A DNA stretch of 64,000 nucleotides. Source: Chrysemys picta bellii (lineage: Eukaryota; Chordata; Testudines; Emydidae). The DNA lies in assembly GCF_011386835.1 (NCBI RefSeq), contig NC_088800.1:2046001-2110000 (forward strand). The letters are read 5' to 3'. The notes beneath the pieces were generated by a model, which searched no databases, was not told where the DNA came from, and was given only the letters and a program-made list of their open reading frames with translations. Positions 1 to 12,070 of the stretch are shown here, in pieces; the stretch's first letter is position 1, and each line of letters opens with the position of its first letter. Made by a program: the position numbers and the translations under genes.

Positions 1-983
1 TCAACTTTTATAAATTTGTGTTACTGTTTCTGTGGGCCTTCATTAAATTCTGGAGAACACTAAGTATTTATTCCAATCTTTGAAAAATCTTAACTCCTTT
101 TACTCTTTGATATAATAGTTGGCAAATTTGGTGCTGGTTAAAAGCTCCAGATTGACATCTGTGGAAAATGAAGCCCTGTGTTTGTCAACAGTTACAGAAA
201 GTACAACACAACTAGCAGCATCACAAATCATTCTAATGCAGTTCAACCTTGTTCTGTTGAAAGGCCCTGCCAATTCATCACTTTGCTGCCTGTTGAGTCT
301 ACTAAAAAGCATGTAGGTAATGTTACTTTTTGTTACATGATCATCTCTCTACTAGGAATGGAAATGAGACTACCCAATTGCCAGTATTTTTTTGTAACTT
401 TGGTCACTGTTTACTTGGGTTGGATTTGAAGTGGCCTACAGGTGAAAAGCTCAGAATCATATCACTGTGACCATGAACCATCCACTTCCCTACTGGTATC
501 TTTTCCTAAATCCTCAGAGCAGTTGTTTTGCAGTACCTAAACATCTACATAGTATAGGTAATTTCATCTGTCTACTGAGCAGTTGGAGTTAGATGAGCAC
601 TAAAGAAATTTCTGAGAAAAAACAACAACCAAGTGATGGGTATTTTATAACTAACGCCTATGTCATAAATATGTTTAGGACATAAACATCAGTCTCTTAT
701 GATAACGCCAGGTACGGTAGTCCAGAAGATCAGCTTTCTATTCCTTTGGTATCTAATGCACAGTCTCTACTATGATTTATACTTCGGTGCAAAGCGTGAC
801 ACCAAGTTAGCTCTATTGCCCGAAAATGCAGTATTCTTTAAATTAAGGGAGATACATATTGAGTGAAAAACTAAGCACAGTGCATCAGACTAACGTTTAT
901 AAATATATAACTATTGGGGATTCATACTTTCAAGCTTAATACAGTACCTCAGTAACCTAGTATTCTTGTTTTTCCTTTTATAG
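1..983. other. CTDSPL2 upstream intron (3' part)
   Basis: The sequence ends in a polypyrimidine tract and AG at 982-983, immediately before the first coding exon of CTDSPL2. It is AT-rich with stops in all frames and no recognisable exon. I see no clear repeat in it. The non-coding first exon and promoter of the gene must lie upstream of the window. Confidence 0.7.
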
Positions 984-989
984 TTTTAC

Positions 990-1004
990 ATGTGGTACAT
1001 ATAA
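990..1004 (+). promoter_or_regulatory. Minimal uORF upstream of CTDSPL2 start
   Basis: The 24-nt untranslated part of the first coding exon contains ATG TGG TAC ATA TAA, a four-codon open frame ending three nucleotides before the main ATG at 1008. It is in the same frame as the main ORF but closed by TAA. Its ATG has a T at -3 (TTTTAC before ATG), a weak context, whereas the main ATG has A at -3. If the exon is used as drawn, scanning ribosomes meet this ATG first. Translation is not shown by sequence alone. Confidence 0.55.
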
Positions 1005-1007
1005 AAA

Positions 1008-1193
1008 ATGAGGCTGAGAACGCGGAAGGCTTCTCAGCAGTCAAATCAAATTCACACCCAGCGTGCTTTGAGAGCAAAGAGGAAACATTCAGAGGTAGAA
1101 GAGAGCTTACCTGTCGGAGGAGGAAAACCACAGAAGAATGAAACCGGTCTGTTGTCATCAATCAAAAAATTTATTAAAGGAAGCACGCCCAAG
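1008..1193 (+). CDS. CTDSPL2: CTDSPL2 coding exon 1 (residues 1-62)
   Basis: The exon runs from an AG acceptor at 982-983 to the donor GTATGA at 1194; 984-1007 is 5'UTR. The chosen ATG starts MRLRTRKASQQ, followed by a strongly basic segment (RAKRKH) and GLLSSIKKFIKGSTPK. Basic clusters of this type suit nuclear localisation. The exon ends in phase 0. It is 186 coding nucleotides long, matching the vertebrate N-terminus. Confidence 0.96.
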
Positions 1194-2089
1194 GTATGAG
1201 CTCAGTGTTTTGTTGCTTTTAAAAAAAAAATTAAGTCATATTAGTTTTTTCTAAAATTTGATCAAGTATTGTATTAAGAAGAATAAGAATTTGTAAAAGG
1301 CATGTTCTATGGAGGCAGAACAGTTTTATAAACAATAGAATACAAAAATTGCCCCATAATAGTTGTGTGTGAATGCAGATATAGAAGTTAAATTGCAAAG
1401 TTGCTGACACTGTCTGGCTATAAAACAATTACAGACGTTTATGATAGTGCCATAAGTTTGAGGATTTAGTATCAGATGTTCCATTGGAGAAATAAGAAAA
1501 GTTGCCTTATAAATACAAGAAGCCAAATTCAGCTATAGTATAATCAGGTATAATTTCCGTGTGCCTCAGTGAATTTTGTATCTACTTATCGCACCTTAGA
1601 CATGAAGTTTCAGGGCTAAATTACTTGAATCTTTTCAAACTCTATCTAGGCACAGATCTGAAGCCACAAAGATTTTCATATTAAAACCTGCTCAGTTCAA
1701 ATTCTTAGGGGAAGATTATATACAGTACATTACTTTTATTGAGTGAGTGCCACTTTGAAATAGTTTTCAAAATTGCTATTTTTATTGTTTTTTTTAAAAG
1801 ATGGTCTGATTTTATAAAACTTTTCTTCAGTCAGTGTTATCAGTCAGAAGTTCTGATATTGCCATTTTAAAACCGTAGATATTAAAAGAAGAACAAGAGC
1901 CAGGATGCCAGAAACATACAAAGATGTTTCAGAGAAATACATGGCAGATAAATGAAGTTTAGATCAGAAAATAGTGTTTTAGTGTTAAAGTGAAGTGTTA
2001 AAAATGGCAGCTTTATAATTTTGCATTATAGTTAAAATAATATGTAAAGATGCAGTGAAGTTTAAAAAATTCTAATCAAATTGTCTCCG
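1194..2089. other. CTDSPL2 intron, no feature recognised
   Basis: AT-rich intronic sequence starting at the donor GTATGA. Stops interrupt all frames and no repeat family is recognised before the CR1 copy at about 2090. Confidence 0.6.
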
Positions 2090-3001
2090 AAAGCTGGGTG
2101 ACTAGGAAACAAAATGGCAGATGTAATTCAGTGTTGATAAGTGTAAAGTAATGCACATTAGAAAACATCATCCCAACTATATATATAAAATGTTTGGTTC
2201 TAAAGTAGCTGTTACCACTTGAGAAACAGATCTGGGAGTCATCGTGGATAGTTCTCTGAAAGTATCTGCTCATCTACAGCGGCAGTCAAAAAAAGAGTGT
2301 TAGGAACCATTAGAAAAGAGAGAGAGAGTAAGACAGAAAATATCATAATGCTACTATATAAATCCATGGTACCCCCACACCTTGTGTACTGCATGCAGTT
2401 CTGGTCGCCCCATCTCAGAAAAGATACATTAGAAATGGAAAAGGCACAGGAAGGGCATAAAAATGACTAGGGGTATGGAACAACTTCCATCTGAGGCGAG
2501 ATTAAAAAACCTGGGACCATTCATTTTAGGAAAGAGATGACTAAGTGGGGAAATGTTAGAGATCTATAAAATCATGAGTGGTTTGGAGAAAGTGAATAAG
2601 GAAGTGTTGTTTACCCTTTCACATATCACAATAACCAGGGGTCACCCAATGAAATTAATCAGCAGCAGGTTTAAAACAAACATAAGGAAATACTTCTTCA
2701 TACAATGCACAGTCAAACTGTGGAACTTTGTTTCCAGGTGATATTGTGAAGGCCAAAAGTATAACTGGCTTCAAAAAAGAATTACGTAAGTTCCTGGAGG
2801 ATAGGTCCATCAATGACTATTAGTCATGGTCTGGGTGTCCCTAAATCTCTGACTGCCAGAAATTGGGACTAGACCACAGGAAATGGATCACTTGAAATGG
2901 TCCAGTTCTTTCAATTCCCTATGAAGCATCTGGCACTGACCAGCATACTGGACTAATTGGACCATTGATTTCACCCAGTATAGCTATTCTTATGTTCTTA
3001 G
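2090..3001 (+). mobile_element. CR1 LINE 3' part
   Basis: This decayed chicken-repeat-1 copy lies in sense to CTDSPL2. It begins in the C-terminal reverse-transcriptase region (GTGACTAGGAAACAAAATGG, later TTGTGTACTGCATGCAGTTC, equivalent to the 'CVQFW' part of CR1 RT). It runs through the usual 3' text (GGAGGATAGGTCCATCAATG, a degraded 'ctgggactagaccacagg' stretch) and ends in the CR1-type tail GCTATTCTTATGTTCTTA. Frameshifts and stops are frequent, so it is dead. CR1 copies are typically 5'-truncated as here. Confidence 0.9.
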
Positions 3002-3201
3002 ATACCATGCAACTCAATGTGTTTTAGGAATTTGTTTAGCAGGATTTAGGCACTGACTTAAAGGAACTGTAAAAATTATGTATATGTTAAAATTTTTCTT
3101 TACCTGTGGAAAATTGTGTATTGTTAAAACTGTTTAAATTTTGCATATCACTAAACTCAGGCAATAAATTGATTTCACTTTCTGACTCCTATGCTCTAGC
3201 A

Positions 3202-3702
3202 TAGGGATCTCAAACTCAAATCACCACGAGGGCCACATGAGGACTAGTACATTGGCCCGAGGGCCGCATTACTGAAATCTTTTCATACAAATATACAAAA
3301 GCCTCCCCTGCCCCTGGCCTTGCTCCCACTCCACCCCTTCCATGAGGCCATGCCCCTGCCCTGCCTCTTCCCACCCCATTTCCCGCCACCATTCCAACCC
3401 CTTCCCCAAAGTCCCCGCCCCAGCTCCGCCCCTATTCTAAGCCCATCCCCGCCCCACCTCTTCTCCGCCTCCTCCCCTGGGCACGCTGCGTCCCTGCTCC
3501 TCCCCGCTCCCTCCTGGAAAGTCCTAAGCGCCACCAAACAGCTGTTTGGCGGCAGGAAGCACTGGGAGGTAGGCGGAGGAGCGGGGACGCGGCGCGCTGG
3601 CGGGGAGGCGGGGGAGGGGGAGCTTGGCTGCCTGCCGGTGGAGTCAGCACCTATGGCGGGCCACAGGAAATAACTCTGCAGGCCGCGTGTTTGAGACCCT
3701 TG
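3202..3702. mobile_element. hAT-like nonautonomous element
   Basis: Ends are near-perfect inverted repeats: TAGGGATCTCAAAC at the left and GTTTGAGACCCTTG at the right, a hAT-type 'CAGGGGTCTCAAAC' terminus with drift. It is flanked by an 8-bp duplication, CTCTAGCA at 3194-3201 and TTCTAGCA at 3703-3710 (7 of 8 match), the hAT signature length. The interior is GC-rich (cccc/gccccg strings) in an AT-rich intron. It encodes no transposase; long frames here are by-products of GC content. Confidence 0.85.
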
Positions 3703-3710
3703 TTCTAGCA

Positions 3711-5329
3711 CAAAGCAAAATACTTTAGGTTGCAAACACTTCAGGGAAATGGTTAAATCCAAACAAAAACAGTTTTCATTGGAATTTAAAAAATAAATGG
3801 GGAGATTTCTGATGATTTAGGTTTTGTAAAATCCCCCCCATCCCTTTTTTAATCTTAAATTTTCATCCTAAATTTTATCTTCACAGCTTCCCTTTAAATA
3901 TAAAATTCCATGTTTTTCATATATATTGTCTTTCTTGTCTTCTGTGTCCAGAACAGCACTTGTAGTGGTCCCAGTGGCATTAACATGCATGCTATTGAGT
4001 GATATTGCTGGGCTATACTGCAAAGCTCTCATGACAACACAAAGTAGTCTTGTGGTTACCATGGTAACATCAGAACTCTTTCAGGTGGTATGTGTGTTGT
4101 GTTATATTATATAATAGTTCTGTTACCTGTATATTATAATATAAATTAAGAGAGAGATTGTGTGGATCTGTGACAGTAAATGTATAGCAACATATACTTT
4201 AAAATATACTAATTCTGACATCAGAGTCATAGTCCATTACTCTGACATCACAGTGATGGCTTGTGGGGGTGGGTCTTTAACCCCCCCCCCCCCCCAAAAA
4301 AAAGTTCAAGCTATTTACTTACATAAAAGTAACTAAAATATGGTCAATAAAATTCTGATGACATTGGGCCTTATCTTATAAGCTACATAATGCTCTCAAC
4401 TCCCATTTAAGTCAATAGATAGAGTTAGTATGCCTGTTTTAAAGTTAATATCAGAGTTACAGCTCACCAGTCTGATATCATAGAGAAACTAATACAGATA
4501 AGGATGTAGTTTAGATCAGGTACCTTGCAGGACTGATCCCTGTTTAATAAGCATTTTTAACAGTTTGTAAGAAGTTTAACAAAGTGGGGTTTTTTAATGA
4601 TATACACATCCAGTGATATTTTTTAAAAAGTTTTAAAACTTGAAACATTACAACACATTGACTGAAGTAAGTTATACCAAACTTATTTAATTTGTGGGTT
4701 CTGGTAACATCATAAATTACACTATCTTTGCTTTTCTGACTTGCAGTGCATCCTTTCCTTTGGAATCATTGCAACCCATTCATTAACTTGCATTTTTATT
4801 CCATGGTTTCTGAAAAATCTAAAAATCGGACATCCTATTGATATCAGTGTGACATTGCCATATTAGTTTCAGTATGATGCAATTAGTAATACTAATTGGA
4901 TATATTTGGCGTATTGATTATAAACAGAAATCTTTACGGTAGAAATTTACTGATATAAAGCACATAGAACAATGATCTAATATTGTGCAATTTTATTCTT
5001 GAGTGCTGTTGACAGACACTTAACTCCACTTTTATGGATTGTGATTTTGCCAGAACCCCTCTTGTTCATTGGCTTTTCTTTCCTTATTATATTTATTTGT
5101 ATTGCTGCTTTTAGTTTTTTCTCTGGGTATTTTATTTTAATTCTTCTTCATCAAATAAATATCTTTTAGAAGTAGTGGAGTTTTCTTTTGGCCTTTCTTA
5201 CAAGAAAAGGAAAGATGTCTCTACAGTTTGGGCTTTAACTTTTTAGTAAACGTAATGCTCCTGAGAGATGCCAGATTGACAGTCCTGGAGACTGAAATCC
5301 TTTTTTTACAGAACAGTTACAGCAAGGGC
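3711..5329. other. CTDSPL2 intron, homopolymer only
   Basis: Intronic sequence without a gene. A run of about 17 C followed by 8 A sits at 4280-4304, a slippage-prone tract. Some stretches read like old unique intron sequence; I recognise no element. Confidence 0.6.
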
Positions 5330-5672
5330 AGCAGCAGTGGTAGCTTCCCCACACCACTGTGATCTATTCTTTTGGAGGGACCACCTCTAGGATGAAAGGG
5401 TAGTTCAGTCCCCATACTCATTCAATTCTTTGCCTCTCTGCTGAGTCTATCAACAGGAATTCCAGTAGGTGCCAGTCATGATAGTGGTTTTTGTGATGAT
5501 TCTGTATCTGTCCACTAGGAACTGGAATGAGAACACCAATGCTTTTCAGTTAGAACTGAACAGCCTTCAGGTGGTAATGGCTTTCTGTCATTCTGACCTG
5601 AGCTAAATTTGAACTAGTGACCTGGAAGGTAAAAGGCCTTAGTTTCTTTTCCAGTCCACTGAGCCATCTAGT
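5330..5672 (-). mobile_element. tRNA-derived SINE-like remnant
   Basis: On the minus strand the segment reads GATGGCTCAGTGGACTGG, an A-box-like tRNA sequence, followed after about 40 nt by a B-box-like AGTTCAAATTTAGCTCAGG, then a longer unrelated body. This arrangement is that of an old Pol III SINE (MIR/CORE-SINE type). It is diverged, and the 3' limit is uncertain. Confidence 0.45.
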
Positions 5673-6600
5673 TTCTCAATCTCTGCAGTTGTATTTCTCA
5701 AAGATTTAGAGTTTGCCTGTACATATACAGTACTGTCCATTGGAGAAAGCAGGAGATCACAGGAACTCCCAGTTATTTTCAGTGGGAGGCTTGTGGGACC
5801 AATGAAGGGGGGGAGGAGGGAGCGGAGGGAGGAAAAAACACACACACACGACAAAGAAAATGTACAAAAAGCTTTGCTTCCATGAGAGCCAAATAATATA
5901 TGAGTCATCATAAGAGGCCAAGTCTTCTTACCCTAAGGTAACAAAAAACAATGGAACATGACCCTTAACTTTTAACATTTTTTACTCCTATTTTTTGTCA
6001 TAGGCCTGGACACAGTTAGTTCTGAATATGTACTGTGAATAACTGTACAATTCTTGTATCATGAAGTATAGCAAGATTCTGTATTGTAGCAGACACTATA
6101 TTTCATAATATTAAGTAAGGATGGTCACAAATGAAGGATTTTATATTGGGTTTCGTTATGTACTTTGCTTCCTGTGTATGCTAGGATCCAAAGAAAGCAA
6201 GTCACAGTTAATTTTAGTCATCAGATTTATATGTTAATTCAACCAGTATGGCATGCCATTTGTTTAATGTCATTACCCTTAATATTTACAGATCTGTTCT
6301 TCAGGGGAAAAAAAACCTGAAGAAAGTTTTTCTACAACAGAAATTGCATATACAGTTTTCTTGCCCAGTACTCCACTTTTTACATTAATTTCTGACATTT
6401 TGGGGGAGTTTGAAATTCCAGATATGTATATCTCCTCATTTCCAGGTGAGGAATGTGCAGTATATTTATATATAGATATATTCTGCACATTGCTCACCTG
6501 GAAGTGAGGATCAATAAAAGGACCTTTTGTAGAATTTTCTGGTGTATTTAGTGGAAGAAAAGACACTATTCAGTGTGTATTTTTCCTTTTCTGTTTTAAG
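5673..6600. other. CTDSPL2 intron, mostly featureless
   Basis: A G-rich purine stretch with a short CA repeat lies at 5806-5850 (GGGGGGAGGAGGGAGCGGAGG then ACACACACAC). The rest is AT-rich and ends with the acceptor CTGTTTTAAG. No gene is seen. Confidence 0.6.
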
Positions 6601-6739
6601 GAAGAAAGAGAAAATCCTGCAAAGAGAAGTAGAATTGAACGTGACATAGATAACAACTTGATTTCTTCCACACCTCGAACAGGAGAAAAGCCTAACAAAC
6701 AGATCTCTCGAGTAAGACGGAAAAGTCAAGTAAATGGAG
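6601..6739 (+). CDS. CTDSPL2: CTDSPL2 coding exon 2 (residues 63-109)
   Basis: Acceptor TTTTAAG ends at 6600 and the donor GTTTGT starts at 6740. The 139-nt exon encodes a highly charged stretch beginning [11 protein letters not shown] and containing [16 protein letters not shown], another basic, possibly nuclear-targeting segment. It ends with one nucleotide of a Glu codon (phase 1). The donor lacks the usual purine at +3 and is weak, a possible point of alternative splicing. Confidence 0.95.
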
Positions 6740-8040
6740 GTTTGTAAATATTCCATACCTATATTAATAGGACAGAGTTAGAGGCTCAAGATCTAATACT
6801 TGTATGGTGACACATTAATACAGGGCTTGACTCTGCCCTGTTGGAGTAAATGCGAATTTTGCCATTAACGTCAGTGGGAGCAGAGTTGGACCCACAGTAT
6901 CTGAAATGTTCTTTCCTGGAGAGTAATTGTAAGTATACGGGGGTTGGATGAGACTGAGAAACAATCTGATGAATATGTTTTTTCTTTTTAAGAACCATTC
7001 AGTTATGGGGAAACCACCACATATCTTGGAACTACTTATCCATAGTATTCTCCACTCAGAAAGGCAAGTGGATACTTAGTGATGTGAAATTGCTCCTCTT
7101 CACAGTGTTTTACAAACAAGTGAAATGTCATTCCATAGCAGGTGGTTTGTATGAGAATCATTCCACTTTCCAGGTGCTGAAGGCACTTGGTCAAATAAGT
7201 GCAAGAAATGGAATTCTTTCACAAATGCACACACGGGCATGTATTATTCTGTGCTTATAGTAATGCCAATTTTAAAATGTAAAATTTACATTCATATTTT
7301 AACATCCTTAGCCACCTCTGCTGTTCTAGCCCTAACCCACTCCATAAAGTCAGGCTTCCAACTTCAAACAGGGTTCCCACTGAACTCAGAACTTAAAATC
7401 TCTTCCCCCCCCTTTTTTTTTTATTGAAAAGCAAACCCAGAAGTGTTTTGTTCTTTGGATTACTTAAAACATTTTAAAGGTTTGTTGAATAGCTTAGTGA
7501 TCTGGTTGATAGATAGACTTTCTATTTTCAACTTGTGTGTTTATTGAGATAATTACATGACTTGGAATTCTTTGTCAGCTGATCAGACTGCAGCTTTCAA
7601 GCTATTTTCTAACTTGCCGTGACTTGTCTGGTGCAGTAACAAAGGAATGTTCTATTTTCAGAGAATGCAGGGATTATTCAGTGCAAAATTTTCTTAATGA
7701 ACTCATTATTTTACATCAGTTGAGTACAAGTTCTTATATTTGACAAGAAAAATAGTTATATAAAGAATAATGTGTTCTTAATTACCTAGTAAAGCAATAA
7801 TTCCATCATTGGAAACTGGTTATAATGACCTAAACCATGAATCCTATCTTAGACCAGAATAGTCTGTTTGTCACTAGTATCCCAAAATGAAATTACTTTA
7901 ATGGGTTTTGGATTGAGTTGATAATACATAGGTTGAGTAAAACAGTTTATTTTTGTAGTTGTGTTTCATCGTCCTTGTCCCTGTTCTTACTTCTACCCTT
8001 CTCCCCCACTTTTTTTGGTATCTCAGATTCCCTTTGTCCT
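6740..8040. other. CTDSPL2 intron with an old repeat scrap
   Basis: A stretch at about 6820-6895 resembles the ancient LINE-related text found widely in amniotes ('...ttgccattaacgtcagtgggagcagagttgga'). The remainder to 8040 shows no gene or clear element. Confidence 0.45.
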
Positions 8041-8073
8041 CCTTCCTTCCTTCCTTCCTTCCTTCCTTCCCCT

Positions 8074-8132
<59 letters not shown>
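8041..8132. repeat. Pyrimidine microsatellite (CCTT)n/(CT)n
   Basis: Seven CCTT/TTCC tetramers, three CCCTCT hexamers and then about 23 CT units form an uninterrupted 92-bp pyrimidine strand. Open frames across it (poly Ser-Leu or Arg-Glu) are artefacts. Such homopurine-homopyrimidine tracts can form triplex DNA and are usually length-polymorphic. Confidence 0.97.
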
Positions 8133-8134
<2 letters not shown>

Positions 8135-9680
8135 GACAGCTTGCATTGATGGCTGCGAGGTTGGCTGTGATCTGTTTATCAGCCATTCAGATGCAACATG
8201 GATTTACCTGTAGAAGTTTCTTAAAATGTGCTGTCAACTGTCCTTTGGTGAACAGATCAACTAAATGTCTGCTAGGGAATTATGATTTTTCCCTACTCCT
8301 TTCAAAGAGTCGAGTGATGGTGTTCTGATATTCAATGGCTGTACAAGAGGTCTTGTTTCCAAACAGAAAGACATACCTAGTTAAATGGAAATGCTTCTCA
8401 TAGTGGAGTCATGTTCACCACTTGGACTCTTCTGTTCAGAATATAATGGACTACTTATTGTCTTTGAAACACTCAGGATTCTTATTTAGTTCTGTTAGAG
8501 TTCATCTAGTTGCACTATCAGCATATCTCCTGCTAGAGGCAGGTCATTTGATTTTCTCTGACCCAGTGTGTCTAAATTTTTTAATGGCCTGATTCATGCA
8601 TTTCCAGCATTTAAAGAGCTTTTCCCTATCTGGGACTTGAATATAGGACATGCATCTTTTTTGAACGCATGTCATAATGTTCTTTATATCACTTTTCTGT
8701 TAAGACAATGTTTTTGAAAGCCATCACATCAGCTCTCACAGTGACTGAAATACAGGCTGTGATGACTAGCCCGCCATATGCTGTGTTTCATAAGGACAGA
8801 GTCACTTTCAAGCTGGATCAGAAATGTTTACCAAATGGGATTTTGGAATTCCATATAAACCAGTTCATATGCTTACCAATATTTTTTCCTAAACCTCATG
8901 ACTTTCTTATAGAGGTTAAACTCCACATGCTGGATGTTTCTAGGGCTATACCTTTTTATTTATCCAGGTCAAAGCCATTCTCTAAATTGGCTAGACCGAC
9001 TTGTTACCAAAAGTCACATATAAAGGGGCCAACTCTGTCATATCAGAGACTCTATATGGGTGGTGGATTGTGTTAAGATTTCCTGTTCATTAAACAAACT
9101 ACCCCTTCCTTGTCGAGTCAGGGCACGTTCAGTCAACATCTGTAGCTTGTTTCGGGGAGTCCCTGTTTTTGAGATTTGTTAGAACAGCTGCTAAGAATTT
9201 GGTTCATATATTTATCAATCGCTACTCCTCTGTGACAGTTTCTAGATCAGATGCCCTGTTGGGCAGAGGTGTCTCAGTAATTTAGATAAGACTCCTGTTT
9301 CCTTAAGGGGTAACTGCTAGTCAGTCACCTATAGTGGGATCCATGTGGACAAATGCTAAAAGCAGAGGTTATTTATGTTACAGTAACTGGAGTTCTTCAA
9401 GATGCCTTTGTCCACATGGAACCCATGGTCTGCTCTGCTTTCCAATTGGCATGGAATCCTTACATGGATATTCAATATTAGTGAAGGAACTAAATGGTGG
9501 TTGCAGCTGCTCCACCTTTAATACCCTTGCTGTAGGGGGTGTAAGGGCATCCAAGGCACATATGCAGCCCGACGGATACTGCTGGCTAAAAGATTCCAAA
9601 TTCGCATGTATAAGGCACACATACCTGCGGTGGAATCCGTGTACACAAAGGCATCTCAAAGAACTCCAGTTGCTGTAAGG
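8133..9680 (+). mobile_element. DIRS retrotransposon relic: recombinase and terminal repeat
   Basis: The segment keeps the 3' part of a DIRS element. A frame from about 8700 to 9076 reads through ITSALTVTEIQAVM, VFHKDRVTFK, LPNGILEFHINQ and LDVSRAIPFYLSRSKPF, the pattern of DIRS tyrosine recombinases; upstream and downstream pieces (8140-8690 and 9110-9290) continue the homology with stops and frameshifts. It ends in a terminal-repeat-like foldback at 9381-9678, where CAGTAACTGGAGTTCTTCAA at the left is mirrored by the complement of TTTGAGAACTCC-type sequence at the right. DIRS elements lack DDE integrase and leave no target duplication. This copy is inactive. Confidence 0.75.
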
Positions 9681-10407
9681 TAAGTAACTATCTTTGTTTC
9701 AGCATCAGAATGACACCACTTTATTTTCTGGCTCTTACCCAAACCAGTTCTGAGCTGGCACTTTTCAGCTCTGGGATGCACATGATAATACACACACATT
9801 TATAAAAAGCCTTACTCACTTGTCAATTAAAACTGAGATTTGCTTAATTATGTTCCATGGCTGTTGGTATCTGTGGTTATGAAGAATAGTTCTAGTATTT
9901 TACTAGAGAATCAAAAATGGCATACAGAATAGCTAAGAATTTGATCCTGGGATGTGACAAACATACTCAATATCCATTGGAGTCCCGTTGATGCTGGAAT
10001 CAGTGGGCACTGAAGGTGCCCAGCACCTTGCAGAAGGCACTCTGCACCTTGCAGGATTGATCGTTAAATGTTTAAATAAAGTATTTCATAAACCTCTACT
10101 CATTAATTTTAACTTTTTTTTCTTTTTATAATAACTGATTATTGCTCATTTTGATTGCTTATTTAAAGTGCTGTATAAAACTGATGTTATTTTTGATGGT
10201 GAGATATTTAATTTTCAGTAAGTGATGGTTCTTTTTTAGTAAAATTCATATGCCAGCTTATTTGACTGTGGAATAGAATGAGGAAAATTCACTGTAGCTC
10301 ATATAAAAAAAATTACAAGAAAAGAGCGCAAATAGACATGAGGAACAAAATCAGTCCACTGCAGTTTTATATCTTTCTTTTTTTTCTTTTTTTCTTTTCT
10401 TTTACAG
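9681..10407. other. CTDSPL2 intron, no feature recognised
   Basis: AT-rich sequence with a long polypyrimidine tract (TTTTTTCTTTTTTTCTTTTCTTTTACAG) serving as the acceptor of the next exon. No gene or recognised element. Confidence 0.65.
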
Positions 10408-10557
10408 AAGCTGGAAGTTACGAAATGACAAACCAACATGTAAAGCAAAATGGAAAATTAGAAGATAATCCTGCCACGGGCAGTCCGCCCCGGACTACAT
10501 TATTGGGGACCATATTTTCTCCTGTTTTCAATTTTTTCTCACCAGCAAATAAAAATG
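10408..10557 (+). CDS. CTDSPL2: CTDSPL2 coding exon 3 (residues 109-159)
   Basis: Bounded by a very strong polypyrimidine tract with ACAG and the donor GTAATT. It encodes [18 protein letters not shown], a Ser/Pro-rich SPPRTT stretch and the hydrophobic [19 protein letters not shown]. The aromatic, proline-punctuated segment is conserved in vertebrates and may be a short linear interaction motif; that role is inferred. Phase 1 at both ends. Confidence 0.96.
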
Positions 10558-11030
10558 GTAATTATTATCTAAAGCTACATAATATAGATTAACATAAAAG
10601 CTAAGTATGGTTCATAATTTTTTTTTTTTGAAGTTGTTTAGACGGCTAATGGAACAGATGATCCTTCTTGTTGACCTGCAGAGCAAGAGCTGCAGTTGCC
10701 GTAAAGGAAACTATCTAACTATTGGAAGGGTTGCTTGAGCTATATAAGAGGAGGCATGGGCTTAGCTGCATTCAAATATTTGTTTCCTAGTTGTATATGT
10801 CTCACACTTCACTTTGACTTACAAGGTATAAGAAACTAATTTGGTATTTTTCACCCTATCTAAAATGGATTTCTCCCTCCACCCACCTTTGGTTTGTATT
10901 GTAATATCATGAATTAAATTAGGGACATCTTCAGTTATTCCAGAACACATTATCTCTGAATCTACAAATATTGATACTCTGTTAAGTAATTCAACATTAG
11001 GATAATGATTGTACTGAAACCTCATTTCAG

Positions 11031-11246
11031 GAACATCAGGATCAGATTCCCCTGGGCAAGCTGTTGAAGCTGAAGAAATAGTCAAACAACTTGATATGGA
11101 ACAGGTGGATGAGATCACTACCAGTACTGCAACATCGACCAATGGAGCCGTTTACACTAGCCAAGCAGTGCAAGTCAGATCTACTGTCAACAACGGTTTG
11201 GAAGAAGTGGAGGAAACAACTGATCGTGATCTACCACCACTTACAG
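11031..11246 (+). CDS. CTDSPL2: CTDSPL2 coding exon 4 (residues 159-231)
   Basis: The acceptor CATTTCAG ends at 11030 and the donor GTAAGA starts at 11247. This is the largest coding exon (216 nt). It encodes an acidic, Thr/Ser-rich linker: [49 protein letters not shown]. The low complexity suggests a disordered region and it is where this protein differs most from mammals. Phase 1 at both ends. Confidence 0.96.
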
Positions 11247-12070
11247 GTAAGAAACTTGCATTTTCCTGGGACTCTTAAGTTAATTGTGCAATAATAAAAA
11301 TGTGTTTGCACATTTGAGTAGAAGCTTTCTTAGAAAGCCCAGAGTGTTCCTGTATTTTATATAAACAAAGATTCATTCCCCAAAGTGTTTACTTGCATGC
11401 CGATTTTCGTGAGCAGTAGCCTAGGAAACACACTTTATTTGGCAAAAAATAGAATCTCATTGTAAACTTCTCAGGCCAAATCCACTCCTGGTGTGGCTCA
11501 GTTGACTTCCACATTTAAATAAAGCCTAATTCAAATGAATATTGTGATTCCAAGTGTCAGATTTTCTGACTCAGTATGTTTAATGCCAAATGTATTAAAA
11601 TAAAATGTAAACTCTTGAAATGCCCATCACCAAAAAGAAGTTCTCAACCCTTTGGTTGCTGTCACCAAAATAACATAGACAAATGACAGATTTATATAGG
11701 TCCCTCTTTAATTTACAATGTTTTCTTCAAGAGAATCATCATGTCCTTTTTGGATGAAAATTCTAGAAACATTAAATTTACCATTGTGCACAGGGCCATC
11801 ACAAGCCTATGCACTATTTACGTCTCACTTTAAAGTTTCACAAAATTGGTATTTAAGTAGAGCATATATTTCTGTGGGTTCACTGCTGGGAGGTGAATTT
11901 CACCCTAAAAGATGTAGGGCTGAGGTGAGGAGAAGAAGATGAAGAATTTTCACTGTTGCTATGAAGACTTGCGCATTAAGTGCAAAATTTTCACATTTTA
12001 AAACTGCACTAATAAGACTAGCTCTTGTGGGGCTTTTTGTTTTGTTTTGTGCATTTCCATTGAATTTTAG
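11247..12070. other. CTDSPL2 intron, no feature recognised
   Basis: No gene or clear repeat seen. A short G/A-rich stretch GAGGTGAGGAGAAGAAGATGAAG near 11918-11945 produces spurious short frames. Confidence 0.6.

Noticed and set aside
3283..3762. 159-codon minus and 117-codon plus frames
   Set aside because: They lie within the GC-rich hAT element flanked by its 8-bp duplication; compositional artefacts without domains or splice context.
7898..8213. Arg/Glu-rich and Leu/Ser-rich frames
   Set aside because: Direct translations of the CT microsatellite in different frames.
8708..9076. 122-codon frame as a host gene
   Set aside because: Its motifs are those of DIRS tyrosine recombinases and flanking out-of-frame pieces extend the same homology.
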